Assembly (NCBI GenBank): GCA_030635415.1
Contig: DAOVYW010000068.1
Location: 1-10,237, forward strand
Reading direction: 5' to 3'
Source of the DNA: Candidatus Firestoneibacteriota bacterium
Lineage (GTDB): Bacteria > Oederibacteriota > JAAXVQ01 > JAUVAV01
Length of the DNA: 10,237 nt
Part shown: positions 1 to 6,618 of the stretch, piece after piece
How positions within the stretch are numbered: the first letter of the stretch is position 1
How the letters are laid out: every line of letters begins with the position of its first letter
Program-made: the position numbers and the translations under genes
The notes under the pieces: generated by a model
Seen by the model: the letters and a program-made list of their open reading frames with translations, nothing else
Database searches by the model: none
What the model was told of the DNA's origin: nothing

Positions 1-1498
1 CCTGGTCCTGATAATCGTTCCGGAAATAAACAGCGCCCAAATCAATCCGGCTTTGCCACCAACTGGTTTCAATGCCCACCTCTCCGCCCCGGGAAAACTC
101 GGCTTTAATATCTTCATTTCCATAACTAGAGTAACGCTGGTAAAGAGACGGCAGGTTAAAAGCTGTTCCGTACGAGGATTTGATACGGGTTCCCACTCCT
201 TCTATCAGCCACGCTAAGGCAGCCCGATAAGTAAAGAATTCACCATACTGGTCATGCTCATCATACCGAATACCCAGCATAACCAATACCGGGTCGATCC
301 TGGTTTGGCTCTCTAAATAACCTCCGGCCAAGTGGGCCGAACACGCTTCCAGGGAGTCCTCCCAGACAGCCGGCATAAAAGTATAGTAGTCGAGATATTC
401 CGAATAAAAATTGTACATCCCTTGTTCCTGCTGATAGCATATTCCCACGACCAGTTTTTCATTCTCATGGACATTCAATTTATTCTGCCAATCAAAGGTC
501 AGATTCCGGGAGCGGTATTCACTGCGCGTGAGATCAAAGGGATACGCAGGATCCGGGGGATTATTATAAGCCCGGTCGGTTTGGCTTAATCCCAGGTTTA
601 ATTCCTGCTGCCAGAATCCCTCCAGCAAATCCCATTGCGTATTGAAACCGCTAATCGTTTGTACAAATCTCATTTTAGAATCCGGATCATCTCCAAAATT
701 TCCTCCGAAGTTATCCAAATCATTATCTCCGGTCAGATAACGGTTCTTCAGGCTGAAGCCGAGATTGGACAAAGGACGATAATCCAGATTTAAATCAATA
801 CTCAGGTTGCGATACCCGTCCGGATCCATGGCCGGCTGCGCTTCTGAAAATTCTTGCTGCCGCTTGGCCGCTGAAAACCCCCGGGTGTTTTCCAGCGAGG
901 CACCCAGCGCGATTTCTATATCCAATATGGATCCGGAAGCCGCCAGTTTACCCATCCAGAAGGAGTACTTGCCGGCTTCCGCGCTAAGCGAACCGGCCCA
1001 GGCTTTACCGCCTTTTTTCGTGATAATGTTGATCACCCCGCCCATAGCGCTGGAACCATAAACCACGCTTTGCGGTCCGCGGATAATTTCTATCCTTTCA
1101 ATATTATCCACGGTTATTTTGGAAAGGTCCGTACTCCGGGCCGGAGAGACCGGATCATTCAAGGGCACGCCGTTTAACATTACCAGGGTGCGTTCCGAGG
1201 CTGCGCCCCGGATAAAAACCGAGACGATTTGGCCGGGACCTCCGTTTCCTGACACCTCCACTCCCATGATTCCCTTTAATACCTCTGCCACGTTGTGCGC
1301 CCGCTTAGCCGCAATCTCTTCCGCCGTGATCACGGTAACCGAGCCGGGCGCCTCGGAAATACTGGTTTCAATCCGGGAAGCTTTTACCATCACAGGCTCC
1401 ATCTCAACATAGGCCGGCAGGCACACGGGTTCAATCAGTCCCGCCATGCTAATTCCCATAATCAAACCGGTTTGCCGGCATAGCTTTTTAAATCTCAT
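1..1498 (-). CDS. btuB: TonB-dependent outer-membrane receptor, BtuB-like (vitamin B12 uptake), 3' part outside the window
   Basis: Minus-strand frame open from the ATG at 1498 to the window edge (499 codons), so the C-terminal part of the barrel is missing. Seen: a hydrophobic signal peptide (about residues 9-29, ending near LPAY), a TonB-box-like EPVMVKASR (34-42), and a plug domain with the typical VTVITAEEI, VFIRGA, TLVMLNGVPLND and IEIIRGPQSVVYGSSAMGGVINI blocks (about 54-159). Beta-barrel strands follow, including SSYGTAFNLPSLYQRYSSYGN near the window edge, a pattern common in BtuB. The start is supported by a run of Gs about 8 nt upstream of the ATG. The family binds its ligand outside the cell and imports it across the outer membrane using TonB/ExbBD energy. 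The cobalamin riboswitch directly upstream makes a cobalamin or other corrinoid the likely ligand. Partner genes (btuFCD, tonB) are not in view. Confidence 0.93.
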   Translation of the reverse strand, partial: MRFKKLCRQTGLIMGISMAGLIEPVCLPAYVEMEPVMVKASRIETSISEAPGSVTVITAEEIAAKRAHNVAEVLKGIMGVEVSGNGGPGQIVSVFIRGAASERTLVMLNGVPLNDPVSPARSTDLSKITVDNIERIEIIRGPQSVVYGSSAMGGVINIITKKGGKAWAGSLSAEAGKYSFWMGKLAASGSILDIEIALGASLENTRGFSAAKRQQEFSEAQPAMDPDGYRNLSIDLNLDYRPLSNLGFSLKNRYLTGDNDLDNFGGNFGDDPDSKMRFVQTISGFNTQWDLLEGFWQQELNLGLSQTDRAYNNPPDPAYPFDLTRSEYRSRNLTFDWQNKLNVHENEKLVVGICYQQEQGMYNFYSEYLDYYTFMPAVWEDSLEACSAHLAGGYLESQTRIDPVLVMLGIRYDEHDQYGEFFTYRAALAWLIEGVGTRIKSSYGTAFNLPSLYQRYSSYGNEDIKAEFSRGGEVGIETSWWQSRIDLGAVYFRNDYQDQ

Positions 1499-1516
1499 CT
1501 CACAATCCCCCTTTTT

Positions 1517-1565
1517 AAAATAAAAACGCCTTGAACCGCATTTTTAAAAAATGCAGCCCAAGGCG
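1517..1565 (-). terminator. Intrinsic terminator in the leader of the BtuB-like gene
   Basis: Read on the minus strand, CGCCTTG (1565-1559) pairs with CAAGGCG (1533-1527). An inner stem, GCATTTTT against AAAAATGC, lies within the loop, and TTTTTATTTT follows. This is a textbook Rho-independent terminator placed between the cobalamin riboswitch and the start codon at 1498, so it should stop transcription before the gene when the riboswitch is ligand-bound. Confidence 0.88.
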
Positions 1566-1580
1566 TCCCTGTTGGCCTTG
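1559..1580 (-). promoter_or_regulatory. Predicted antiterminator hairpin competing with the leader terminator
   Basis: On the minus strand CAAGGC at 1580-1575 is followed ten bases later by GCCTTG at 1564-1559. That second segment is also the 5' arm of the terminator, so the two hairpins cannot form together. The upstream CAAGGC duplicates the terminator's own 3' arm, the usual arrangement of an antiterminator. The pairing is seen in the sequence; its role, and how the riboswitch about 130 nt upstream controls it, are inferred. Confidence 0.5.
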
Positions 1581-1713
1581 AGAACCAAGCTTCTCTCTTT
1601 TGTAGGCAGAGCCTCACACTTGCTCAGAAGCGCAAAAAACCCAGCCACAACATAGAAAATAACCGGTATACGATCCGCCCCTGATTCCGAGAGGCAAAAA
1701 CCATTATTGCGTC

Positions 1714-1873
1714 CGCAGGCAGGTCTTCTGACTTCCGGATCATCCGGCCGCGCCACGCCTTCCCATTCTTATTGAACAGTGGCAATACTGCGGCAGCCGT
1801 CCCCGGTTACAGCGGCGGGCCCGTCCCCGATTTACACGGGGTTCCCTTTTCATCTCCACTTGGAGAACCTGCG
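1714..1873 (-). promoter_or_regulatory. Cobalamin (adenosylcobalamin-type) riboswitch aptamer
   Basis: Minus-strand RNA carries the ordered conserved elements of the cobalamin riboswitch: GAUGAAAAGGGAA near 1845, a P3-type stem, CGCUGUAACC in place of the usual GCAACUGUA, GCCACUG, AUGGGAAGG, and the B12 box AAGUCAGAAGACCUGCC at 1734-1718. The outer P1 helix can be drawn as CGCAGG (1873-1868) pairing with CCUGCG (1719-1714), which I used for the ends. It lies in the leader of the BtuB-like receptor. With the terminator at 1517-1565 it should act by transcription attenuation: ligand present, expression off. The linking region 1581-1713 was not folded in detail. Confidence 0.95.
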
Positions 1874-1887
1874 AATTGTGTAGAGAT

Positions 1888-1914
1888 ATTATATTTTATG
1901 TTTCAGATTGTCAA
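1888..1914 (-). promoter_or_regulatory. Candidate sigma-70 promoter for the riboswitch/receptor transcript
   Basis: On the minus strand a perfect TTGACA (1914-1909) is followed by TATAAT (1893-1888) with a 15-bp spacer; the overlapping TAATAT gives a 17-bp spacer. The region is AT-rich. The predicted start falls just before the riboswitch P1 strand at 1873, exactly where a leader promoter is expected. Confidence 0.7.
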
Positions 1915-1967
1915 TCCCTTTAAGCAGCATACGGAAGTTATAAAACCTCAAATCTAAATTAAAAAAA

Positions 1968-2061
1968 GTTATTGCGAGCAGCTACAATAAGAGGGACAAG
2001 TATATCGTTTGTGTAGGGGCGTTTAATTAAACGCCCCTACACCCGGGTTGCTGGCAAAGAC
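1968..2061. repeat. Degenerate ATTGCGAGC-type inverted-repeat element
   Basis: The left arm GTTATTGCGAGCAGC (1968-1982) and the right arm GTTGCTGGCAAAGAC (2047-2061) are imperfect inverted repeats, matching at about 11 of 15 positions. They resemble the ends of the larger element at 5859-5950, which begins CATTGCGAGCG and ends CGCAAAGACAG. A separate perfect palindrome (2011-2042) sits between the arms. This looks like a decayed copy of a short non-coding interspersed repeat, possibly with another repeat inserted in it. Confidence 0.5.
2011..2042. repeat. Perfect 32-bp palindrome of the GTGTAGGGGC...GCCCCTACAC type
   Basis: The 16-base half-site GTGTAGGGGCGTTTAA is followed directly by its exact reverse complement, with no loop and no mismatch. 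It lies in intergenic DNA and lacks a U-run, so it is not a standard terminator. A related palindrome, sharing the outer GTGTAGGGG on one side, is at the DUF89 stop codon (8375-8396). I interpret both as members of a short REP/MITE-like family. Confidence 0.75.
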
Positions 2062-2183
2062 GGAAGTGAAATCATCTCAAAGGTTAATTTTCATTTGGAC
2101 CGATGCCGTGATTTGAGGCTGGTTTTAAAACCGTTGGCTTTTATTTTGAAAAATTTCTATTTTGGTTTATAGGTAAAAACCCA

Positions 2184-2212
2184 TTGCTTCCCGTATGGCT
2201 TTACTATATGAT
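2184..2212 (+). promoter_or_regulatory. Candidate promoter for the PAP2 gene
   Basis: TTGCTT (2184-2189) and TATGAT (2207-2212) are separated by 17 bp, followed 32 bp later by the ATG at 2245. The -10 matches 5 of 6 consensus bases and the -35 is weaker. Assigned by position and spacing only. Confidence 0.35.
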
Positions 2213-2244
2213 TGGCGGGTAAAACTTAAAAGGAAAAACAATTC

Positions 2245-4050
2245 ATGCATCGTCTAAAAAGATTATCCCATCCCGATATCTGGATCGGCGCGGGTATATT
2301 ATTTCTGCTCAGCCTACCATTCATCTTCAGTAATCTGGATTTGACTCTTGCTTCATGGTTTTACCGCGAGGGATGGTTTCTGGGGAATTCCCAGCCCTGG
2401 CGCCTGCTTTTCCATTTCGGTACTCTTCCCGGTCTGCTGCTCTCTATAGCCGGCCTGGTTATTCTCATAGGCAGCCTGATCTGGGCGCGTTTGCAAAACT
2501 GGAGACAGCCAGCCGCCCTGCTGGTGCTGACCCTGCTGATTGGTCCGGGTTTATTCATCAATGTCCTGGGAAAAGGCTACTGGGGACGCCCGCGACCCCG
2601 AGATGTGATTGAATTTAAAGGCAACGAAAAATTCCAACGCTTTATTAAACCCGGTATTCCGGGCCAGGGAAAATCCTTTCCCTGCGGGCATGCCTCGGTC
2701 GGCTTTATACTTGCCGCGCTGTATTTTGTTGAACACTCCCGGCGGCGCCGGGCAGCCTGGCTCGGGATCGGTCTGAGTTATGGTACATTGATGGGCATTG
2801 GACGCATGGCCCAAGGAGCTCATTTTGCTTCGGATGTTCTCTGGTCCGGGGGACTAACCTACTTAAGCGCCGCGTTTTTGCATCATGTTATTCTGCCATC
2901 CGGGAAAAAAAACCCTCCTCAAGACCGGATATCATCTCCTTCCCTATGGCGGAAAGGGTTGGCATGGGTTCTACTCGGAGTGACCGTGGTATTCGCGACG
3001 GCTTTTTTTCTGCTGGCAACTCCCTATCACAAGAAATGGTTTGCCCAGGAGACGGGCTCCCCCAATTTAACCGCTGTTCGATTGAAGCTTCCCGTAAACC
3101 GGGAGGAAATTCGGATCATACACGCCAAACAAATTCCGGCCCTCAGAGTACATGCCAAATTAAGAGGTTTTGGTTTTCCCAAACTGCGCCTCCAGGGATT
3201 GCTGTCCACCGAAACCACGGGTACGACCCTGACTGCTTCCCTGCAATTATCCTTTAACCGCTGGATTACCGAGCGGAAAGGAGAGATTACCTTTATATTA
3301 CGTGAAGATTTATCGCTCCTGCTGGATTCGGAAAACGCCGATATGAATATTTTGATCGGTGACTTGTCTGTTCCCAGCCGCATAGGCGCCTTGCGGGTTA
3401 ATTCCCGTCGCGGCGGTATCCGCTTCCATTTATCCCCGGGCTCTTGGGTAACCGGTCCGGTCGAACTTATAACCCAGGAGGGAGACCTCCGGGCAACCCT
3501 CCTGGAATTGGAAGACCCCGGCCCCTCGCCATGGGAATTGGGAACGAGCAAAGGAATTTTTCTTCTCGAAATCCGGCAAACCCGAAGACCAATTCAAAAA
3601 CTTAAGTTGCGGGGATGGTGCCGCTGGAAGAATATCGCTTTCCAGGCTAAGATCAGTCCGGCCTGCGGCCTGCATCTCGAATGGGATGAAGGCGATGGAC
3701 GCTCCGCTTTGAAAGCCAAGGGCGCCTGGAAGCAGATCGGAAACCATGTTTACGGCCCAGCCGGTATTCCAACCCCGAATTTCGATATATTTCTAGCTAC
3801 CTCCCAGGGAAGGCTCGCCATGGAACTGCTTCAACTTAAAGGTCCGGCCGTGACTCCCCTCTTCTTGCCCATGCCCGCCACCGACCCGACGCCAACCGCC
3901 TGGGAGGACGATCTGCCGGACTCTAAAGTAAATAAAGAAGAGCCCGCGCCGGTGCCGGAATGGATCCGCAAAGAAGCCTTGGATCTGAAGCAGGATAAAT
4001 CACCATCTCCCCACGGACCTTTCGTGCTTACACCCACCTCCGGAAAATAA
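2245..4050 (+). CDS. PAP2-family membrane phosphatase with a large C-terminal periplasmic domain
   Basis: 601 residues; ATG preceded by AAAGGA at a suitable distance. Residues 1-216 are a PAP2 (type 2 phosphatidic acid phosphatase) module with about six membrane segments. The three catalytic motifs are visible: K110-x6-R117-P118, then P146-C-G-H149 (usually PSGH), then G186-R187-x5-H193-x3-D197 (usually SR...H...D). Family members remove phosphates from lipids such as lipid A, undecaprenyl pyrophosphate or phosphatidylglycerol phosphate; the substrate cannot be told here. A seventh hydrophobic segment (about 238-258) would place the rest outside the cytoplasm. Residues about 262-540 look beta-rich, and the stretch with LLLDSENADMNILIGDL then RIGALRVNSRRGGIRFHL recalls toastrack-like (DUF4097/LiaF-type) repeats, a weak resemblance. 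The tail after about 550 is Pro- and charge-rich. Typical PAP2 proteins have 180-250 residues, so the extension is notable. It is the only plus-strand gene and converges with mgtE. Confidence 0.88.
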   Translation: MHRLKRLSHPDIWIGAGILFLLSLPFIFSNLDLTLASWFYREGWFLGNSQPWRLLFHFGTLPGLLLSIAGLVILIGSLIWARLQNWRQPAALLVLTLLIGPGLFINVLGKGYWGRPRPRDVIEFKGNEKFQRFIKPGIPGQGKSFPCGHASVGFILAALYFVEHSRRRRAAWLGIGLSYGTLMGIGRMAQGAHFASDVLWSGGLTYLSAAFLHHVILPSGKKNPPQDRISSPSLWRKGLAWVLLGVTVVFATAFFLLATPYHKKWFAQETGSPNLTAVRLKLPVNREEIRIIHAKQIPALRVHAKLRGFGFPKLRLQGLLSTETTGTTLTASLQLSFNRWITERKGEITFILREDLSLLLDSENADMNILIGDLSVPSRIGALRVNSRRGGIRFHLSPGSWVTGPVELITQEGDLRATLLELEDPGPSPWELGTSKGIFLLEIRQTRRPIQKLKLRGWCRWKNIAFQAKISPACGLHLEWDEGDGRSALKAKGAWKQIGNHVYGPAGIPTPNFDIFLATSQGRLAMELLQLKGPAVTPLFLPMPATDPTPTAWEDDLPDSKVNKEEPAPVPEWIRKEALDLKQDKSPSPHGPFVLTPTSGK

Positions 4051-4107
4051 ATGTAATATTCGCCGGGGCGTACGGGGCCGAAGAAGCCCGAAGGATGCCC
4101 TGCGCCT

Positions 4108-5475
4108 CTACTGAAGGTAATGGATAAACCGGGTAGCCAATGACAACACAATTAAAAAACCCATTAGGTCCGTTACGGTGGTAAGCATGGGACCGGAGGC
4201 AATCGCCGGATCTATATTGAATCGTTTCAGAATTAACGGCAGGCTGCTGCCCAGGCATACTGACAAAATAGTATTTATCCAGAGGCTGACTGCCACTACC
4301 AGTCCCAGCCAGGCCATCCCTTTCCAGAGGTATGCCACCAGACCGATCTCGGTTCCCAGGATGAGTCCATTAAAAAAACCGATCCGTGATTCTTTCCAAA
4401 GCACTTTCCATAATTCCCGGGAACTGGTCCGGCCCAGGGCCAGATCGCGAATCGAAACCGCCACGGCCTGCATTCCGGACACGCCGCTCATATCGGAAAT
4501 GATGGGTAAAAAAACCGCCAGCGCGATAACTGCTTTCAAAGTATCAGTATAGAAAGCTATTACCGAAGCGGCAATAACATTTAAAAAAATATTGATCGAG
4601 AGCCATGAAACCCGGCGCCGGACAATGTTAATTAAAGACATGGCGCGGGTTTCATCCGTGGCCACCCCCTGGAGTTTCAGCATTTCCTCGGTGGCGATCT
4701 CTTGTGTCAGATCCACCACATCGTCAGCCGTGATAACCCCGACCATTTTACTTTCCTCATCCACTACCGGCAGGGCCAGGTATTTATAACGCCGGAAGAA
4801 CTGGGCCACTTCGTATTTATTCATGCCCACCGATACGGATTTAACATTCCGGATTTTTATATTCTCCAGGGTTTCTCCCACTTGCCGGGTAACCAGATGA
4901 CGCAATTGCAATACCCCGGTCAATACTCCGGCCCGATCCACGGTATATACGTAGGCAGCTCGCTCATCACCCAGCCGGGCGTATTTGGCCCTTAAGGTCT
5001 TAATCGCTGCCCGGACCGGCTGGGTTTCTTTCAAAGCAATAAATTCCGTGGCCATAATTCCGCCCGCCGTATCCTCGGGATAAGCGATCAATTCCCTGGT
5101 TTTAACCGCCCGGGTGGTGGGCATGGCCGCCAGGATAGCATCAGTTTTTTCCGGGGGCAGGTCTCCCAGCACATCAGCGGCTTCATCCGAATCCATTTGT
5201 TCAATAATATCGGAAGCTATATCCGGTTCCAGGGCGCTGACCACGTTAATCTGGTCGCTTTCATTCATGCGTTCCACGATATCCGCCGCTATTCCGCTGC
5301 TTAAAACCTGGAAAAGCACCTGGCGCTCTGCTTCGTTCAGCAAGGCTGTCAAGCGGGCGGCATCCACCGGATGAAGCTTGGAAACCATCTGTTTGGCTCC
5401 CCGCGCGTCTCCTTGCCGGATGACGTCAATTAATTGCTGGTGCAGATTATCAAGTTTATCGCGGTTGATTTCCAT
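4108..5475 (-). CDS. mgtE: Magnesium transporter MgtE
   Basis: About 455 residues, the usual family length. Domain order is that of MgtE: a helical N domain (about 1-125), two CBS domains (about 135-195 and 200-257) opening with DTAGGIMATEF and closing with VGVITADDVVDL, a plug helix, then about five membrane helices (283-455). The membrane part contains FLPIISDMSGVSGMQA and LKRFNIDPAIASGPMLTTVTDLMGF, in which the Asp of TTVTDL matches the conserved pore aspartate. MgtE passes Mg2+ into the cell; its N and CBS domains sense cytoplasmic Mg2+ and close the pore. Start choice: an upstream TTG at 5484 is in frame, but the GAGG at 5489-5486 lies only 1 nt before it and 10 nt before the ATG at 5475, so I chose the ATG. 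No M-box Mg riboswitch was recognised upstream. The gene stands alone, converging with the PAP2 gene across 57 bp. Confidence 0.95.
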   Translation of the reverse strand: MEINRDKLDNLHQQLIDVIRQGDARGAKQMVSKLHPVDAARLTALLNEAERQVLFQVLSSGIAADIVERMNESDQINVVSALEPDIASDIIEQMDSDEAADVLGDLPPEKTDAILAAMPTTRAVKTRELIAYPEDTAGGIMATEFIALKETQPVRAAIKTLRAKYARLGDERAAYVYTVDRAGVLTGVLQLRHLVTRQVGETLENIKIRNVKSVSVGMNKYEVAQFFRRYKYLALPVVDEESKMVGVITADDVVDLTQEIATEEMLKLQGVATDETRAMSLINIVRRRVSWLSINIFLNVIAASVIAFYTDTLKAVIALAVFLPIISDMSGVSGMQAVAVSIRDLALGRTSSRELWKVLWKESRIGFFNGLILGTEIGLVAYLWKGMAWLGLVVAVSLWINTILSVCLGSSLPLILKRFNIDPAIASGPMLTTVTDLMGFLIVLSLATRFIHYLQ

Positions 5476-5594
5476 ATACTTCAAACCTCGCTTAATACCC
5501 TATAATGTAAATTGAAATAGTGAAACCCTCCGGTCCCAGGGAGAGGCGGTGTCATAATTCGAATAGTATATAGTTATCGTCATACCGGCGAAAA

Positions 5595-5647
5595 CCCTGG
5601 ACTAAATCATCCCCTGGACTAAATCATCCAGGACAGGCAGGACAGGC
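5595..5647. repeat. Two adjacent tandem duplications (17-bp and 9-bp units)
   Basis: CCCTGGACTAAATCATC occurs twice back to back (5595-5611 and 5612-5628). It is followed almost at once by AGGACAGGC twice back to back (5630-5638 and 5639-5647). Both pairs are exact. They lie in non-coding DNA and look like replication slippage in or beside a decayed interspersed repeat. Confidence 0.8.
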
Positions 5648-5823
5648 CGGGACCCTGATTAATTTCGCCACAGTGTTTTAATTCAAAAGAATTATACACT
5701 TTTTATAGTTGGTGTCATTTATAAATTGACTTTTCAAAAGATTTCCTCTGCCTAACATTTTAATCATAAAATATAACCTTATCGCAAATCACTCACCAAT
5801 GGTCGGGGGGCTGTAGGACGGAC

Positions 5824-5983
5824 TTAACTAATGATTCTGCTGCAAAACCACCTAAGATGTCATTGCGAGCGACCGTAGGGAGCGTGGCAATCTGATTTTA
5901 TCCTTATAAAATCGAGATTGCTTCGTCGCTGTTGCTCCTCGCAAAGACAGCAAAAAGGGTTTTGCAGCAGAATCACTAATTAA
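5824..5983. mobile_element. 160-bp nested inverted-repeat (MITE-like) element
   Basis: The outer arms 5824-5849 and 5958-5983 are inverted repeats of 26 bp with 24 matches, including GATTCTGCTGCAAAACC without mismatch. Inside them is a second, imperfect inverted repeat of about 90 bp (5859-5950). It starts TCATTGCGAGCGA and ends CCTCGCAAAGACAG, with inner arms GCAATCTGATTTTAT and ATAAAATCGAGATTGC. There is no reading frame, so any mobility would depend on a transposase elsewhere. The inner ATTGCGAGC...GCAATC type is, from general knowledge, a common interspersed repeat in many bacterial genomes; a diverged partial copy may be at 1968-2061. It may instead be a stable folded RNA or a REP-like unit. 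Confidence 0.6.
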
Positions 5984-6061
5984 CCAAAAAAAGGCGAAAG
6001 AATTTTTGACTGTCACGCGGAAGATATCTTGTGGTGCAAATTAAGCATCGCATACTTTTAG

Positions 6062-6601
6062 TTAGAAAAAGCTTAATTGCTCACCCAAGGCTGGATAAAT
6101 AATTCGCTTCTTTCTTATCTCTACATGCGGCGGCAGTTCATGTTCCAAGCTTTTTCCCTCACTATCCAGGTGAAAAACCTGGAAGCCGCGCACTTTCAAG
6201 GCATCAGCGATAAAACGCCGGTGACACTTTCCCCAATCCGCCTCAGCGCAAAATAGAGCCACTAAACCTATTGACGCCAGGGCCTGTATCTGCCTTATCC
6301 CGCGTTCAAAATCATCGCTCAGCATGTAATCGGCATAAGCCTGCCAGGCCGGGGGCAATCCGGTATTGGGAGACCGTAATAGAGATTCACGGCCATAACC
6401 ACCCAATTCTTTTATATGATGATAAGTTATGCCCAGGACCGGAAGAGCTTCTATCAATTCCTTCCGGTTGAAGTGCGGAACATGTTTGGAACGCGGCAGG
6501 GTACGGACATCCGCCAGGATTTGAATTCCGGCCTGACGCAAATTTTCCAGAAAAACATCGAATGCCAAATTGGAATGGCCAATAGTAAATAGTTTAGCCA
6601 T
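6062..6601 (-). CDS. DUF488 family protein
   Basis: 179 residues from the ATG at 6601. Seen: the family's N-terminal KLFTIGHSN (3-11), DVRTLPRSKHVPHFN (31-45), YHHIKELGGYG, and the C-terminal LFCAEADWGKCHRRFIA with the paired cysteines of the CAE...CHR motif (about 117-132). DUF488 proteins are widespread, small and of unproven biochemical function; the conserved Cys/His/Glu residues suggest catalysis or metal/thiol chemistry. Start choice: in-frame TTG (6622) and ATG (6610) also exist, and the TTG overlaps the thi4 stop. The family normally begins right before (K/R)(I/L)(F/Y)TIGHS, which favours 6601, with AAAGGA 12 nt upstream; the same AAAGGA is only 3 nt from the 6610 ATG. Directly downstream of thi4 and surely co-transcribed with it. 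Confidence 0.85.
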   Translation of the reverse strand: MAKLFTIGHSNLAFDVFLENLRQAGIQILADVRTLPRSKHVPHFNRKELIEALPVLGITYHHIKELGGYGRESLLRSPNTGLPPAWQAYADYMLSDDFERGIRQIQALASIGLVALFCAEADWGKCHRRFIADALKVRGFQVFHLDSEGKSLEHELPPHVEIRKKRIIYPALGEQLSFF

Positions 6602-6618
6602 ATCAGGCATAAATCCTT

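Larger units (their letters stand above)
1915..2244. other. Intergenic region between divergent receptor leader and PAP2 gene
   Basis: Gap of about 330 bp with no credible reading frame. It holds the degenerate inverted-repeat element 1968-2061 with its central palindrome, and AT-rich sequence with a candidate promoter (2184-2212) before the phosphatase gene. Nothing else was recognised between 2062 and 2183. Confidence 0.7.
5476..6061. other. Gene-free gap rich in short repeats
   Basis: Nearly 590 bp between the mgtE start and the DUF488 stop, with no credible gene. It contains a short tandem-repeat patch (5595-5647), preceded by CGTCATACCGGCGAAAA, a motif like those seen in common interspersed bacterial repeats. 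It also contains the 160-bp nested inverted-repeat element (5824-5983). The mgtE promoter should lie around 5495-5560, but I see no convincing -35/-10 pair on the minus strand. Near the DUF488 end, GCAAATTAAGC (6036-6046) and GCTTAATTGC (6071-6080) form a loose inverted repeat that might act as a weak terminator. Confidence 0.6.

Noticed and set aside
332..1483. Plus-strand frames opposite the first gene
   Set aside because: They are antisense shadows; the minus-strand frame encodes clear TonB-receptor motifs throughout.
1544..1957. Short reading frames of 61 and 70 codons on both strands
   Set aside because: They overlap the cobalamin riboswitch and its expression platform, whose conserved RNA elements explain the sequence.
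3027..3551. Minus-strand frame of 174 codons within the PAP2 gene's C-terminal region
   Set aside because: Composition is Arg/Ser-rich without recognisable motifs, and the plus-strand frame is continuous with the phosphatase. Considered because the C-terminal domain is unassigned, but the shadow explanation is better.
4051..4107. Possible bidirectional terminator between the convergent PAP2 and mgtE genes
   Set aside because: Only a four-base stem (GGGC/GCCC) is seen and there is no U-run in either direction.
5595..5647. CRISPR-like array
   Set aside because: Repeats are directly tandem with no spacers, have only two copies, and no cas genes are present.
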